A stretch of 64,000 nucleotides of DNA from Hydractinia symbiolongicarpus (GCF_029227915.1 NC_079879.1:806001-870000); one strand, 5' to 3'; numbered from the stretch's first letter, positions 37,256-51,600 are shown. A program made the numbers and translations. The notes: a model not told the origin generated them from the letters alone.

Positions 37256-39701
37256 GAGACTTGTAGTTTTCAAAAACGATTTCATTTTTGATGAGACGCT
37301 GAATAAAAGGAGTTTAATCTCCGGCAAACGAAAACCCGCGATTTCCCGTAAATTCCGGACCCGGCCCGTATAGTCAAAAGTATACAAATAAAGTACGCAG
37401 GGATTAAACTCATTTCCCGAACGATTCTTTAAATTATCTTTTCACCACTAAAACGCATGAGACTTGTAGTTTTCAAAAATGATTTCACTTTTGATGAGAC
37501 GCTGAATAAAAGAAGTTTAATCGCCGGCAAACAAAAACCCGCTATTTCCCGTAAATCCCGGGCTTGGCCAGTATAGTCGAATGTATACGAAGAAAGTACC
37601 CAGAGAGTAAACTCATTTCCCGAACGATTTTTTAAATTATTTTTTCACCACTAAAACGCATGAGACTTGTAGTTTTCAAAAATGATTTCATTTTTGATGA
37701 GACGCTGAATAAAAGCAGTTTAATCGCCGGCAAACGAAAACCCACGATTTCCCGTAAATCCCGGACTCGGCCCGTGTAGTCAAAAGTATACAAAGAAAGT
37801 ACGCAGGGAGTAAACTCATTTCCCGAACGATTCTTTAAATTTTTTTTCACCACTAAAACGCATGAGACTTGTAGTTTTCAAAAATGTTTTCATTTTTGAT
37901 GAGACGTTGAATAAAAGAAGTTAAATCGCCGGCAATCGAAAACCCGCGATTTCCTGTAAATCCCGGGCCTGGCCCGTATAGTCGAATGTATGCAAAGAAA
38001 GTACCCAGTGAGTAAATTGATTTCCCGAGCGATTCTTTAAATTATTTTTTCACCACTAAAACGCATGAGACTTAAAGTTTTCAAAAATGTTTTCATTTCT
38101 GATGAGACGCTAAATAAAAGAGATTTAATCGCCGGCAAACGAAAACCCGCGATTTCCCGTAAATCCCGGGCTTGGCCCGTATAGTCGAATGTATACAAAG
38201 AAAGTACCCAGGGAGTAAACTCATTTCCCGAACGATTTTTTAAATTATTTTTTCACCACTAAAACGCATGAGACTTGTAGTTTATAAAAATGATTTCATT
38301 TTTGATGAGACGCTGAATAAAAGGAGTTTAATCGCCGGCAAACGAAAACCCGCGATTTCCCTTAAATCCCGGACTCGGCCTGTATAGTCAAAAGTATACA
38401 AAGAAAGTACGCAGGGAGTAAACTCATTTCCCGAACGATTCTTTAAATTATTATTTCACCACTAAAACGCATGAGACTTGTAGTTTTCAAAAATGTTTTC
38501 ATTCTTGATAAGACGCTGAAAAAAAAAAGTTTAATCGCCGGCAAACGAAAACCCGCGATTTCCCTTAAATCCCGGACTCGGCCTGTATAGTCAAAAGTAT
38601 GCAAAGAAAGTACGCAGGGAGTAAACTCATTTCACCACTAAAACGCATGAGACTTGTAGTTTTCAAAAATGTGTTCATTCTTGATAAGACGCTGAAAAAA
38701 AAAAGTTTAATCGCGGGCAAACGAAAACCCGAGATTTCCCGTAAATCCCGGGCTTGACCCCTATAGTCAAAAGTACACAAAGAAAGTACCCAGGCAGTAA
38801 ACTCATTTTTAGAACGTTTTTTTGAATTATCTTTTCACCACTATAACGCATGAGACTTGTAGTATTCAAAAATGTTTTCATTTTTGATGGGACGCTGATA
38901 AGAAGAAGTTTAATCGCCGGCAAACGAAAACCCGCGATTTCCCGTAAATCCCGGGCCTGGCCCATATTGTCGAATGCATACAAAGAAAGTACTCAGTCAG
39001 TAAACTGATTTCCCGAACGATTCTTTAAATTATTTTTTCACCACTAAAACGCATGAGACTTGTAGTTTACAAAAATGTTTTCATTTTTGATGAGACGCTG
39101 AATAAAAGAAGTTTAATCGCCGGCAAACGAAAACCCGCGATTTCGCGTAAATCCCGGGCCTGGCCCATATTGTCGAATGCATACAAAGAAAGTACTCAGT
39201 CAGTAAACTGATTTCCCGAACGATTCTTTAATTTATTTTTTCACCACTAAAACGCATGAGACTTGTAGTTTACAAAAATGTTTTCATTTTTGATGAGACG
39301 CTGAATAAAAGAAGTTTAATCGCCGGCAAACGAAAACCCGCGATTTTTCGTATATCACGGACTCGGCCCGTATAGTCAAATGTATACAAAGAATGTACCC
39401 AGGGAGTAAACTCATTTCCCGAACGATTTTTTAAATTATTTTTTCACCACTAAAACGCATGAGACTTAAAGTTTTCAAAAATGTTTTCATTTCTGATGAG
39501 ACGCTAAATAAAAGAGGTTTAATCGCCGGCAAACAAAAACCCGCGATTTCCCGTAAATCCCGGGCTTGGCCCGTATAGTCGAATGTATACAAAGAAAGTA
39601 CCCAGGGAGTAAACTCATTTCCCGAACGATTTTTTAAATTATTTTTTCACCACTAAAACGCATGAGACTTGTAGTTTATAAAAATGATTTCATTTTTGAT
39701 G

Positions 39702-42135
39702 AGACGCTGAATAAAAGGAGTTTAATCGCCGGCAAACGAAAACCAGCGATTTCCCTTAAATCCCGGGCTTGGCCTCTATAGTCAAAAGTACACAAAGAAA
39801 GTACCCAGGCAGTAAACTCATTTTTGGAATGTTTTTTTGAATTATTTTTTCACCACTAAAACGCATGTGACTTGTAGTATTCAAAAATGTTTTCATTTTT
39901 GATGGGACGCTGAATAGAATAAGTTTAATCGCCGGCAAACGAAAACCCGCGATTTCCCGTAAATGCCGGGCTTGGCCCGTATAGTCGAATGTATACAAAG
40001 AAAGTAATCAGGGAGTAAACTCATTTTCCGAACGATTTTTTAAATTATTTTTTCGCCACTTAAACGCACGAGACTTGTAGTTTATAAAAATGATTTCATT
40101 TTTGATGAGACGCTGAATAAAAGGAGTTTAATCGCCGGCAAACAAAAACCTGCGGTTTCCCTTAAATCCCGGACTCGGCCTGTATAGTCAAAAGTATACA
40201 AAGAAAGTACGCAGGGAGTAAACTCATTTCCCGAACGATTCTTTAAATTATTATTTCACCACTAAAACGCATGAGACTTGTAGTTTTCAAAAATGTTTTC
40301 ATTCTTGATAAGACGCTGAAAAAAAAAAGTTTAATCGCGGGCAAACGAAAACCCGAGATTTCCCGTAAATCCCGGGCTTGACCCCTATAGTCAAAAGTAC
40401 ACAAAGAAAGTACCCAGGCAGTAAGCTCATTCTTGGAACGTTTTTTTTAATTATCTTTTCACCACTATAACGCATGAGACTTGCAGTATTCAAAAATGTT
40501 TTCATTTTTGATGGGACGCTGAATAGAAGAAGTTTAATCGCCGGCAAACGAAAACCCGCGATTTCCCGTAAATCCCGGGCTTGGCGCGTATAGTCGAATG
40601 TATACAAAGAAAGTAAACTGGGAATAAACTCATTTCCCGAACGATTTTTTAAATTAATTTTTTACCACTAAAACGCATAAGACTTGTAGTTTCTAAAAAC
40701 AATTTCATTTTTGATGAGACGCTGAATAAAAGGAGTTTAATCTCCAGCAAACGAAAACCCGCGATTTCCCGTAAATCCCGGACCCGGCCCGTATAGTCAA
40801 AAGTATACAAATAAAGTACGCAGGGAGTAAACTCATTTTCCGAACGATTCTTTAAATTTTTTTTCACCACTAAAACGCATGAGACTTGTAGTATTCAAAA
40901 ATGTTTTCATTTTTGATGAGACGCTGAATAAAAGGAGTTTAATCGCCGGCAAACGAAAACCAGCGATTTCCCTTAAATCCCGGGCTTGGCCTCTATAGTC
41001 AAAAGTACACAAAGAAAGTACCCAGGCAGTAAACTCATTTTTGGAATGTTTTTTTGAATTATTTTTTCACCACTAAAACGCATGTGACTTGTAGTATTCA
41101 AAAATGTTTTCATTTTTGATGGGACGCTGAATAGAATAAGTTTAATCGCCGGCAAACGAAAACCCGCGATTTCCCGTAAATGCCGGGCTTGGCCCGTATA
41201 GTCGAATGTATACAAAGAAAGTAATCAGGGAGTAAACTCATTTTCCGAACGATTTTTTAAATTATTTTTTCGCCACTTAAACGCACGAGACTTGTAGTTT
41301 ATAAAAATGATTTCATTTTTGATGAGACGCTGAATAAAAGGAGTTTAATCGCCGGCAAACAAAAACCTGCGGTTTCCCTTAAATCCCGGACTCGGCCTGT
41401 ATAGTCAAAAGTATACAAAGAAAGTACGCAGGGAGTAAACTCATTTCCCGAACGATTCTTTAAATTATTATTTCACCACTAAAACGCATGAGACTTGTAG
41501 TTTTCAAAAATGTTTTCATTCTTGATAAGACGCTGAAAAAAAAAAGTTTAATCGCGGGCAAACGAAAACCCGAGATTTCCCGTAAATCCCGGGCTTGACC
41601 CCTATAGTCAAAAGTACACAAAGAAAGTACCCAGGCAGTAAGCTCATTCTTGGAACGTTTTTTTTAATTATCTTTTCACCACTATAACGCATGAGACTTG
41701 CAGTATTCAAAAATGTTTTCATTTTTGATGGGACGCTGAATAGAAGAAGTTTAATCGCCGGCAAACGAAAACCCGCGATTTCCCGTAAATCCCGGGCTTG
41801 GCGCGTATAGTCGAATGTATACAAAGAAAGTAAACTGGGAATAAACTCATTTCCCGAACGATTTTTTAAATTAATTTTTTACCACTAAAACGCATAAGAC
41901 TTGTAGTTTCTAAAAACAATTTCATTTTTGATGAGACGCTGAATAAAAGGAGTTTAATCTCCAGCAAACGAAAACCCGCGATTTCCCGTAAATCCCGGAC
42001 CCGGCCCGTATAGTCAAAAGTATACAAATAAAGTACGCAGGGAGTAAACTCATTTTCCGAACGATTCTTTAAATTTTTTTTCACCACTAAAACGCATGAG
42101 ACTTGTAGTATTCAAAAATGTTTTCATTTTTGATG
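39702..42135 (+). repeat. 6-monomer tandem duplication specific to copy A
   Basis: Two adjacent 1,217-base units (about 39,702-40,918 and 40,919-42,135). Copy B has only one equivalent (about 62,055-63,271). The junction near 40,905-40,925 is a hybrid in which GTATTCAAAAATG leads into GATGAGACGCTGAATAAAAG. Both A units share GCCACTTAAACGCACG, whereas B has GCCACTAAAACGCACG. If the change arose in A, it came before the tandem duplication, which then came after A and B separated. Confidence 0.88.
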
Positions 42136-42864
42136 GGACGCTGATAAGAAGAAGTTTAATCGCCGGCAAACGAAAACCCGCGATTTCCCGTAAATCCCGG
42201 GCCTGGCCCGTATTGTCGAATGCATACAAAGAAAGTACTCAGTCAGTAAACTGATTTCCCGAACGATTCTTTAAATTATTTTTTCACCACTAAAACGCAT
42301 GAGACTTGTAATTTACAAAAATGTTTTCATTTTTGATGAGACGCTGAATAAAAGAAGTTTAATCGCCGGCAAACGAAAACCCGCGATTTTCCGTACATCC
42401 CGGACTCGGCCCGTATAGTCGAATGTATACAAGGAAAGTACCCAGGGAGTAAACTGATTTCCCGAACGATTCTTTAAATTTTTTTTCATCACTAAAACGC
42501 ATGAGACTTGTAGTTTACAAAAATATTTTTATTTTTGATGAGACGCTGAATAAAAGAAGTTTAATCGCCGGCAAACGAAAACACGCGATTTTCTGTATAT
42601 CACGGACTCGGCCCGTATAATCAAAAGTATACAAAGAAAGTACCCAGGAAGTAAACTCATTTCCCGAACGATTTTTTAAATTATTTTTTCACCACTAAAA
42701 CGCACGAGACTTGTAGTTTTCAAAAATTATTTCATTTTTGATGAGACGCTGAATAAAAGGAGTTTAATCTCCGGCAAACGAAAATCCGCGATTTCCCGTA
42801 GGTCCCGGACTCGGCCCGTATAATCAAAAGTATACAAAGAAAATACGCAGGGAGTAAACTCATT

Positions 42865-45800
42865 TCCCGAACGATTCTTTAAATTAATATTTCACCACTA
42901 AAACGCATGAGACTTGTAGTTTTCAAAAATGTTTTCATTCTTGATAAGACGCTGAAAAAAAAAAGTTTAATCGCGGGCAAACGGAAACCGGAGATTTCCC
43001 GTAAATCCCGGGCTTGGCCCCTATAGTCAAAATTACACAAAGAAAGTACCCAGGCAGTAAACTCATTTTTGGAATGTTTTTTTGAATTATTTTTTCACCA
43101 CTATAACGCATGAGACTTGTAGTATTCAAAAATGTTTTCATTTTTGATGGGACGCTGAATAGAATAAGTTTAATCGCCGGCAAACGAAAACCCGCGATTT
43201 CCCGTAAATCCCGGGCCTGGCCCGTATAGTCGAATGCATACAAAGAAAGTACTCAGTGAGTAAATTGATTTCCCGAGCGATTCTTTAAATTATTTTTTCA
43301 CCACTAAAACGCATGAGACTTGAAGTTTTCAAAAATGTTTTCATTTCTGATGAGACGCTAAATAAAAGAGGTTTAATCGCCGGCAAACGAAAACCCGCGA
43401 TTTCCCGTAAATCCCGGGCTTGGCCCGTATAGTCGAATGTATACAAAAAAGTAACCAGGGAGTAAACTCATTTCCCGAACGATTTTTTAAATTATTTTTT
43501 CACCACTAAAACGCATGAGACTTGTAGTTTATAAAAATGATTTCATTTTTGATGAGACGCTGAATAAAAGGAGTTTAATCGCCGGCAAACGAAAACCCGC
43601 GATTTCCCTTAAATCCCGGACTCGGCCTGTATAGTCAAAAGTATACAAAGAAAGTACGCAGGGAGTAAACTCAGTTCCCGAACGATTCTTTAAATTATTA
43701 TTTCACCACTAAAACGCATGAGACTTGTAGTTTTCAAAAATGTTTTCATTCTTGATAAGACACTGAAAATAAAAGTTTAATCGCAGGCAAACGAAAACCC
43801 GAGATTTCCCGTAAATCCCGTGCTTGACCCCTATAGTCAAAAGTACACAAAGAAAGTACCCAGGCAGTAAACTCATTTTTGGAACGTTTTTTTGAATTAT
43901 CTTTTCACCACTATAACGCATGAGACTTGTAGTATTCAAAAATGTTTTCATTTTTGATGGGACGCTGAATAGAAGAAGTTTAATCGCCGGCAAACGAAAA
44001 CCCGCGATTTCCTGTAAATCCCGGGCTTGGCGCGTATAGTCGAATGTATACAAAGAAAGTACCCAGTGAGTAAATTGATTTCCCGAGCGATTCTTTAAAT
44101 TATTTTTTCACCACTAAAACGCATGAGACTTGAAGTTTTCAAAAATGTTTTCATTTCTGATGAGACGCTAAATAAAAGAGGTTTAATCGCCGGCAAACGA
44201 AAACCCGCGATTTCCCGTAAATCCCGGGCTTGGCCCGTATAGTCGAATGTATACAAAAAAGTAACCAGGGAGTAAACTCATTTCCCGAACGATTTTTTAA
44301 ATTAATTTTTTACCACTAAAACGCATAAGACTTGTAGTTTTGAAAAACGATTTCATTTTTGATGAGACGCTGAATAAAAGGAGTTTAATCTCCGGCAAAC
44401 GAAAATCCGCGAATTCCCGTAAATCCCGGACCCGGCCCGTATAGTCAAAAGTATACAAATAAAGTACGCAGGGAGTAAACTCATTTCCCGAACGATTCTT
44501 TAAATTATTATTTCACCACTAAAACGCATGAGACTTGTGGTTTTCAAAAATATTTTCATTCTTGATAAGACGCTGAAAAAAAAAAGTTTAATCGCGGGCA
44601 AACGAAAACCCGCGATTTCCCGTAAATGCTGGGCTTGGCCCGTATAGTCGAATGTATACAAGGAAAGTAACCAGGGAGTAAACACATTTCCCGAACGATT
44701 TTTTAAATTATTTTTTCACCACTAAAACCCATGAGACTTGTAGTTTATAAAAATGATTTCATTTTTGATGAGACGCTGAATAAAAGGAGTTTAATCGCCG
44801 GCAAACGAAAACCCGCGATTTCCCTTAAATCCCGGACTCGGCCTGTATAGTCAAAAGTGTACAAAGAAAGTACGCAGGGAGTAAACTCATTACCCAAACG
44901 ATTCTTTAAATTATTATTTCACCACTACAACGCATGAGACTTGTAGTTTTCAAAAATGTTTTCATTGTTGATAAGACGCTGAAAAAAAAAAGTTTAATCG
45001 CGGGAAAACGAAAACCCGCGATTTCCCGTAAATCCCGGACCCGGCCAGTATAGTCAAAAGTATACAAATAAAGTACGCAGGGAGTAAACTCATTTCCCGA
45101 ACGATTCTTTAAATTATTATTTCACCACTAAAACGCATGAGACTTGTAGTTTTCAAAAATATTTTCATTCTTGATAAGACGCTGAAAAAGAAAAGTTTAA
45201 TCGCGGGCAAACGAAAACCCGAGATTTCCCGTAAATCCCGGGCTTGACCCCTATAGTGAAAAGTACACTAAGAAAGTACCCAGGCAGTAAACTCATTTTT
45301 GGAACGTTTTTTTGAATTATCTTTTCACCACTATAACGCATGAGACTTGTAGTATTCAAAAATGTTTTCATTTTTGATGGGACGCTGAATAGAAGAAGTT
45401 TAATCGACGGCAAACGAAAACCCGCGATTTCCCGTAAATCCCGAGCCTGGCCCGTATAGTCGAATGCATAGAAAGAAAGTACTCAGTCAGTAAACTGATT
45501 TACCAAACGATTCTTTAAATTATTTTTTCACCACTAAAACGCACGAGACTTGTAGTTCTCAAAAATATTTTCATTTTTGATGAGACGCTGAATAAAAGAA
45601 GTTTAATCGCCGGCAAACGAAAACCCGCGATTTTCCGTATATCACGGACTCGGCCCGTATAGTCAAAAGTATACAAAGAAAGTACCCAGGAAGTAAACTT
45701 ATTTCCCGAACGATTTTTTAAATTATTTTTTCACCACTAAAACGCAGGAGACTTGTAGTTTTCAAAAATGACTTCATTTTTGATGAGACGCTGAATAAAA

Positions 45801-47400
45801 GGAGTTTAATCTCCGGCAAACGAAAACCCGCGATTTCCCGTAGGTCCCGGACCCGGCCCGTATAGTCAAAAGTATACAAAGAAAATACGCAGGGAGTAAA
45901 CTAATTTCCCGAACGAGTCTCTAAATTATTATTTCACCACTAAAACGCATGGGACTTGTAGTTTTCAAAAATGTTTTCATTTTTGATGGTACGCTGAATA
46001 GAAGAAGTTTAATCACCGGCAAACGAAAACCCGCGATCTCCCGTAAATCCCGGGCCTGGCCCGTATAGTCGAATGCATACAAAGAAAGTACTCAGTCAGT
46101 AAACTGATTTCCCGAATGATTCTTTAAGTTATTTTTTCACCACTAAAACGCATGAGACTTGTAGTTTTCAAAATGTTTTCATTCTTGATAAGACGCTGAA
46201 AAAAAAAAGTATAATCGCGGGAAAACGAAAACCCGAGATTTCCCGTAAATCCCGGGCTTGACCCCTATAGTCAAAAGTACACAAAGAAAGTACTTAGGCA
46301 GTAAACTCATTTTTGGAACGTTTTTTTGAATTATCTTTTCACCACTATAACGCATGAGACTTGTAGTATTCAAAAATGTTTTCATTTTTGATGGGACGCT
46401 GAATAGAAGAAGTTTAATCGCCGGCAAACGAAAACCCGCGATTTCCCGTAAATCCCGGGCTTGGCGCGTATAGTCGAATGTATACAAAGAAAGTAAACTT
46501 TGAGTAAACTCTTTTCCCGAAAGATTTTTTAAATTAATTTTTTACCACTAAAACGCATAAGACTTGTAGTTTTCAAAAACGATTTCATTTTTGATGAGAC
46601 GCTGAATAAAAGGAGTTTAATCTCCGGCAAACGAAAACCCGCGATTTCCCGTAAATCCCGGACCCGGCCCGTATAGTCAAAAGTATACAAATAAAGTACG
46701 CAGGGAGTAAACTCATTTCCCGAACGATTCTTTAAATTATTATTTCACCACTATAACGCATGAGACTTGTAGTATTCAAAAATGTTTTCATTTTTGATGG
46801 GACGCTGAATAGAAGAAGTTTAATCGCCGGCAAACGAAAACCTGCGATTTCCCGTAAATCCCGGGCCTGGCCCGTATTGTCGAATGCATACAAAGAAAGT
46901 ACTCAGTCAGTAAACTGATTTCCCGAACGATTCTTTAAATTATTTTTTCACCACTAAAACGCATGAGACTCGTAGTTTACAAAAATGTTTTCATTTTTGA
47001 TGAGACGCTGAATAAAAAAAGTTTAATCGCCGGCAAACGAAAACCCGCGATTTTCCGTATATCACGGACTCGGCCCGTATAGTCAAAAGTATACAAAGAA
47101 AGTACCCAAGAAGTAAACTCATTTCCCGAACGATTTTTTTAATTATTTTTTCTCCACTAAAACGCACGAGACTTGTAGTTTTCAAAAATGATTTCATTTT
47201 TGATGAGACGCTGAATAAAAGGAGTTTAATCTCCGGCAAACGAAAACCCGCGATTTCCCGTAGGTCTTGGACCCGGCCCGTATAGTCAAAAGTATACAAA
47301 GAAAATACGCAGGGAGTAAACTCATTTCCCGAACGAGTCTCTAAATTATTATTTCACCACTAAAACGCATGGGACTTGTAGTTTTCAAAAATGTTTTCAT
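42865..47400 (+). repeat. More degenerate X-T array between copies A and B
   Basis: About 22 monomers with irregular order and many private substitutions, for example GAGTCTCTAAATT, CCCGTAGGTC, GATCTCCCG, CGTATATCACGG, AAAATGACTTC and GATGGTACGC. X-type monomers fall near 42,971, 43,781, 45,201, 46,215 and 47,431. Two X/ordinary hybrids (GCGGGCAAACG or GCGGGAAAACG followed by CCCGCGATTT) lie near 44.6 and 45.0 kb. No exact local HOR spans the stretch, although 43.2-43.5 and 44.0-44.3 kb repeat closely at about 810 bases. No gene or insertion is visible. Confidence 0.8.
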
Positions 47401-47599
47401 TCTTGATAAGACGCTGAAAAAAAAAGTTTAATCGCGGGCAAACGAAAACCCGAGATTTCCCGTAAATCCCGGGCTTGACCCCTATAGTCAAAAGTACACA
47501 AAGAAAGTACCCAGGCAGTAAACTCATTTTTGGAACGTTTTTTTGAATTATCTTTTCACCACTATAACGCATGAGACTTGTAGTATTCAAAAATGTTTT

Positions 47600-47650
47600 C
47601 TTTTTTGATGGGACGCTGAATAAAAGGAGTTTAATCTCCGGCAAACGAAA
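47600..47650 (+). repeat. One-monomer deletion joint in copy B
   Basis: The offset to copy A falls from 21,339 to 21,136 here. The T-type monomer start (TTTTCTTTTTTGATGGGACGC) continues as GAATAAAAGGAGTTTAATCTCC, which in A belongs to the next-but-one monomer. A 203-base monomer (A about 26,271-26,473) is missing. Equally, A may have gained it. Confidence 0.8.
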
Positions 47651-48549
47651 ACACGCGATTTCCCGTAAATTCCGGACCCGGCCCGTATAGTCAAAAGTAT
47701 ACAAATAAAGTACGCAGGGATTAAACTCATTTCCCGAACGATTCTTTAAATTATCTTTTCACCACTAAAACGCATGAGACTTGTAGTTTTCAAAAATGAT
47801 TTCACTTTTGATGAGACGCTGAATAAAAGAAGTTTAATCGCCGGCAAACAAAAACCCGCTATTTCCCGTAAATCCCGGGCTTGGCCAGTATAGTCGAATG
47901 TATACGAAGAAAGTACCCAGAGAGTAAACTCATTTCCCGAACGATTTTTTAAATTATTTTTTCACCACTAAAACGCATGAGACTTGTAGTTTTCAAAAAT
48001 GATTTCATTTTTGATGAGACGCTGAATAAAAGCAGTTTAATCGCCGGCAAACGAAAACCCACGATTTCCCGTAAATCCCGGAGTCGGCCCGTGTAGTCAA
48101 AAGTATACAAAGAAAAAACGCAGGGAGTAAACTCATTTCCCGAACGATTCTTTAAATTTTTTTTCACCACTAAAACGCATGAGACTTGTAGTTTTCAAAA
48201 ATGATTTCATTTTTGATGAGACGCTGAATAAAAGGAGTTTAATTGCCGGCAAACGAAAACACTCGATTTCCCGTATATCCCGGACTCGCCCGTATAGTCG
48301 AATGTATACAAAGAAAGTACCCAGGGAGTAAACTCATTTCCCAAACGATGCTTTAAATTATTTTTTCACCACTAAAACGCATGAGACTTGTAGTTTTTAA
48401 AAATGATTTCATTTTTGGTGAGACGCCGAATAAAAGGAGTTTAATCTCCGGCAAAGAAAAACCCGCGATTTCCCGTAAATCCCGGACCCGGCCGTATAGT
48501 CGAATGTATACAAAGAAAGTAAACTGGGAGTAAACTCTTTTCTCGAACG

Positions 48550-48600
48550 ATTTTTTAAATTATTTTTTCACCACTAAAACGCATGAGACTTGAAGTTTTC
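48550..48600 (+). repeat. One-monomer deletion joint in copy B
   Basis: The offset to copy A falls from 21,136 (measured at 27,408 and 48,544) to 20,933 (27,656 and 48,589). The monomer at about A 27,433-27,635, carrying TTTATAAAAATG and TTTCTGATGGGACGC, has no partner in B. Confidence 0.82.
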
Positions 48601-51600
48601 AAAAATGTTTTCATTTCTGATGAGACGCTAAATAAAAGAGGTTTAATCGCCGGCAAACGAAAACCCGCGATTTCCCGTAAATCCCGGGCTTGGCCCGTAT
48701 AGTCGAATGTATACAAAGAAAGTACCCAGAGAGTAAACTCTTTTCCCGAACGATTTTTTAAATTATTTTTTCACCACTAAAACGCATAAGACTTGTAGTT
48801 TATAAAATTGATTTCATTTTTGATGAGACGCTGAATAAAAGGAGTTTAGTCGCCGGCAAACGAAAACCTGCAATTTCCCTTAAATCCCGGACTCGGCCTG
48901 TATAGTCAAAAGTATACAAAGAAAGTACGCAGGGAGTAAACTCATTTCCCGAACGATTCTTTAAATTATTATTTCACCACTAAAACGCATGAGACTTGTA
49001 GTTTACAAAAATGTTTTCATTCTTGATAAGACGCTGAAAAAAAAAAGTTTAATCGCGGGCAAACGAAAACCCGAGATTTCCCGTAAATCCCGGCCTTGAC
49101 CCCTATAGTCAAAAGTACACAAAGAAAGTACCCAGGCAGTAAACTCATTTTTGGAACGTTTTTTTGATTTATCTTTTCACCACTATAACGCATGAGACTT
49201 GTAGTATTCAAAAATGTTTTCATTTTTGATGGGACGCTGAATAGAAGAAGTTTAATCGCCGGCAAACGAAAACCCGCGATTTCCCGTAAATCCCGGACCC
49301 GGCCCGTATAGTCGAATGTATACAAAGAAAGTAAACTGGGAGTAAACTCATTTCCCGAACGATTTTTTAAATTAATTTTTCACCACTAAAACGCATAAGA
49401 CTTGTAGTTTTCAAAAACGATTTCATTTTTGATGAGACGCTGAATAAAAGGAGTTTAATCTCCGGCAAACGAAAACCCGCGATTTCCCGTAAATTCCGGA
49501 CCCGGCCCGTATAGTCAAAAGTATACAAATAAAGTACGCAGGGATTAAACTCATTTCCCGAACGATTCTTTAAATTATCTTTTCACCACTAAAACGCATG
49601 AGACTTGTAGTTTTCAAAAATGATTTCACTTTTGATGAGACGCTGAATAAAAGAAGTTTAATCGCCGGCAAACAAAAACCCGCTATTTCCCGTAAATCCC
49701 GGGCTTGGCCAGTATAGTCGAATGTATACGAAGAAAGTACCCAGAGAGTAAACTCATTTCCCGAACGATTTTTTAAATTATTTTTTCACCACTAAAACGC
49801 ATGAGACTTGTAGTTTTCAAAAATGATTTCATTTTTGATGAGACGCTGAATAAAAGCAGTTTAATCGCCGGCAAACGAAAACCCACGATTTCCCGTAAAT
49901 CCCGGACTCGGCCCGTGTAGTCAAAAGTATACAAAGAAAGTACGCAGGGAGTAAACTCATTTCCCGAACGATTCTTTAAATTTTTTTTCACCACTAAAAC
50001 GCATGAGACTTGTAGTTTTCAAAAATGTTTTCATTTTTGATGAGACGTTGAATAAAAGAAGTTAAATCGCCGGCAATCGAAAACCCGCGATTTCCTGTAA
50101 ATCCCGGGCCTGGCCCGTATAATCCAATGTATGCAAAGAAAGTACCCAGTGAGTAAATTGATTTCCCGAGCGATTCTTTAAATTATTTTTTCACCACTAA
50201 AACGCATGAGACTTAAAGTTTTCAAAAATGTTTTCATTTCTGATGAGACGTTAATAAAAAGAGATTTAATCGCCGGCAAACGAAAACCCGCGATTTCCCG
50301 TAAATCCCGGGCTTGGCCCGTATAGTCGAATGTATACAAAGAAAGTACCCAGGGAGTAAACTCATTTCCCGAACGATTTTTTAAATTATTTTTTCACCAC
50401 TAAAACGCATGAGACTTGTAGTTTATAAAAATGATTTCATTTTTGATGAGACGCTGAATAAAAGGAGTTTAATCGCCGGCAAACGAAAACCCGCGATTTC
50501 CCTTAAATCCCGGACTCGGCCTGTATAGTCAAAAGTATACAAAGAAAGTACGCAGGGAGTAAACTCATTTCACCACTAAAACGCATGAGACTTGTAGTTT
50601 TCAAAAATGATTTCACTTTTGATGAGACGCTGAATAAAAGAAGTTTAATCGCCTACAAACAAAAACCCGCTATTTTCCGTAAATCCCGGGCTTGGCCAGT
50701 ATAGTCGAATGTATACGAAGAAAGTACCCAGAGAGTAAACTCATTTCCCGAACGATTTTTTAAATTATTTTTTCACCACTAAAACGCATGAGACTTGTAG
50801 TTTTCAAAAATGATTTCATTTTTGATGAGACGCTGAATAAAAGCAGTTTAATCGCCGGCAAACGAAAACCCACGATTTCCCGTAAATCCCGGACTCGGCC
50901 CGTGTAGTCAAAAGTATACAAAGAAAGTACGCAGGGAGTAAACTCATTTCCCGAACGATTCTTTAAATTTTTTTTCACCACTAAAACGCATGAGACTTGT
51001 AGTTTTTAAAAATGTTTTCATTTTTGATGAGACGTTGAATAAAAGAAGTTAAATCGCCGGCAATCGAAAACCCGCGATTTCCTGTAAATCCCGGGACTGG
51101 CCCGTATAATCCAATGTATGCAAAGAAAGTACCCAGTGAGTAAATTGATTTCCCGAGCGATTCTTTAAATTATTTTTTCACCACTAAAACGCATGAGACT
51201 TAAAGTTTTCAAAAATGTTTTCATTTCTGATGAGACGTTAATAAAAAGAGATTTAATCGCCGGCAAACGAAAACCCGCGATTTCCCGTAAATCCCGGGCT
51301 TGGCCCGTATAGTCGAATGTATACAAAGAAAGTACCCAGGGAGTAAACTCATTTCCCGAACGATTTTTTAAATTATTTTTTCACCACTAAAACGCATGAG
51401 ACTTGTGGTTTATAAAAATGATTTCATTTTTGATGAGACGCTGAATAAAAGGAGTTTAATCGCCGGCAAACGAAAACCCGCGATTTCCCTTAAATCCCGG
51501 ACTCGGCCTGTATAGTCAAAAGTATACAAAGAAAGTACGCAGGGAGTAAACTCATTTCACCACTAAAACGCATGAGACTTGTAGTTTTCAAAAATGTGTT

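Larger units (their letters stand above)
26060..42864 (+). repeat. Large block duplication, copy A (~21.3 kb period)
   Basis: The sequence from about 26.06 kb recurs from about 47.4 kb to the window end. Offsets are 21,339, then 21,136, 20,933, 22,354, about 22,556, 22,353 and finally 21,136 bases. Each change of offset is a gain or loss of whole monomers. Marks shared only by the two copies include GTTTTCTTTTTTGATGGG, CCCGGAGTCGG with GAAAAAACGCAGG, CGCCTACAAAC, CGATATCCCG, TTTCCAGTAAATC and CCCGGCCCCGGCC. All six short monomers in A have a partner in B. Comparing about 2.5 kb by eye (from 32,641 against 54,995) I found about six substitutions. The left edge is blurred within one monomer. 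Confidence 0.9.
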
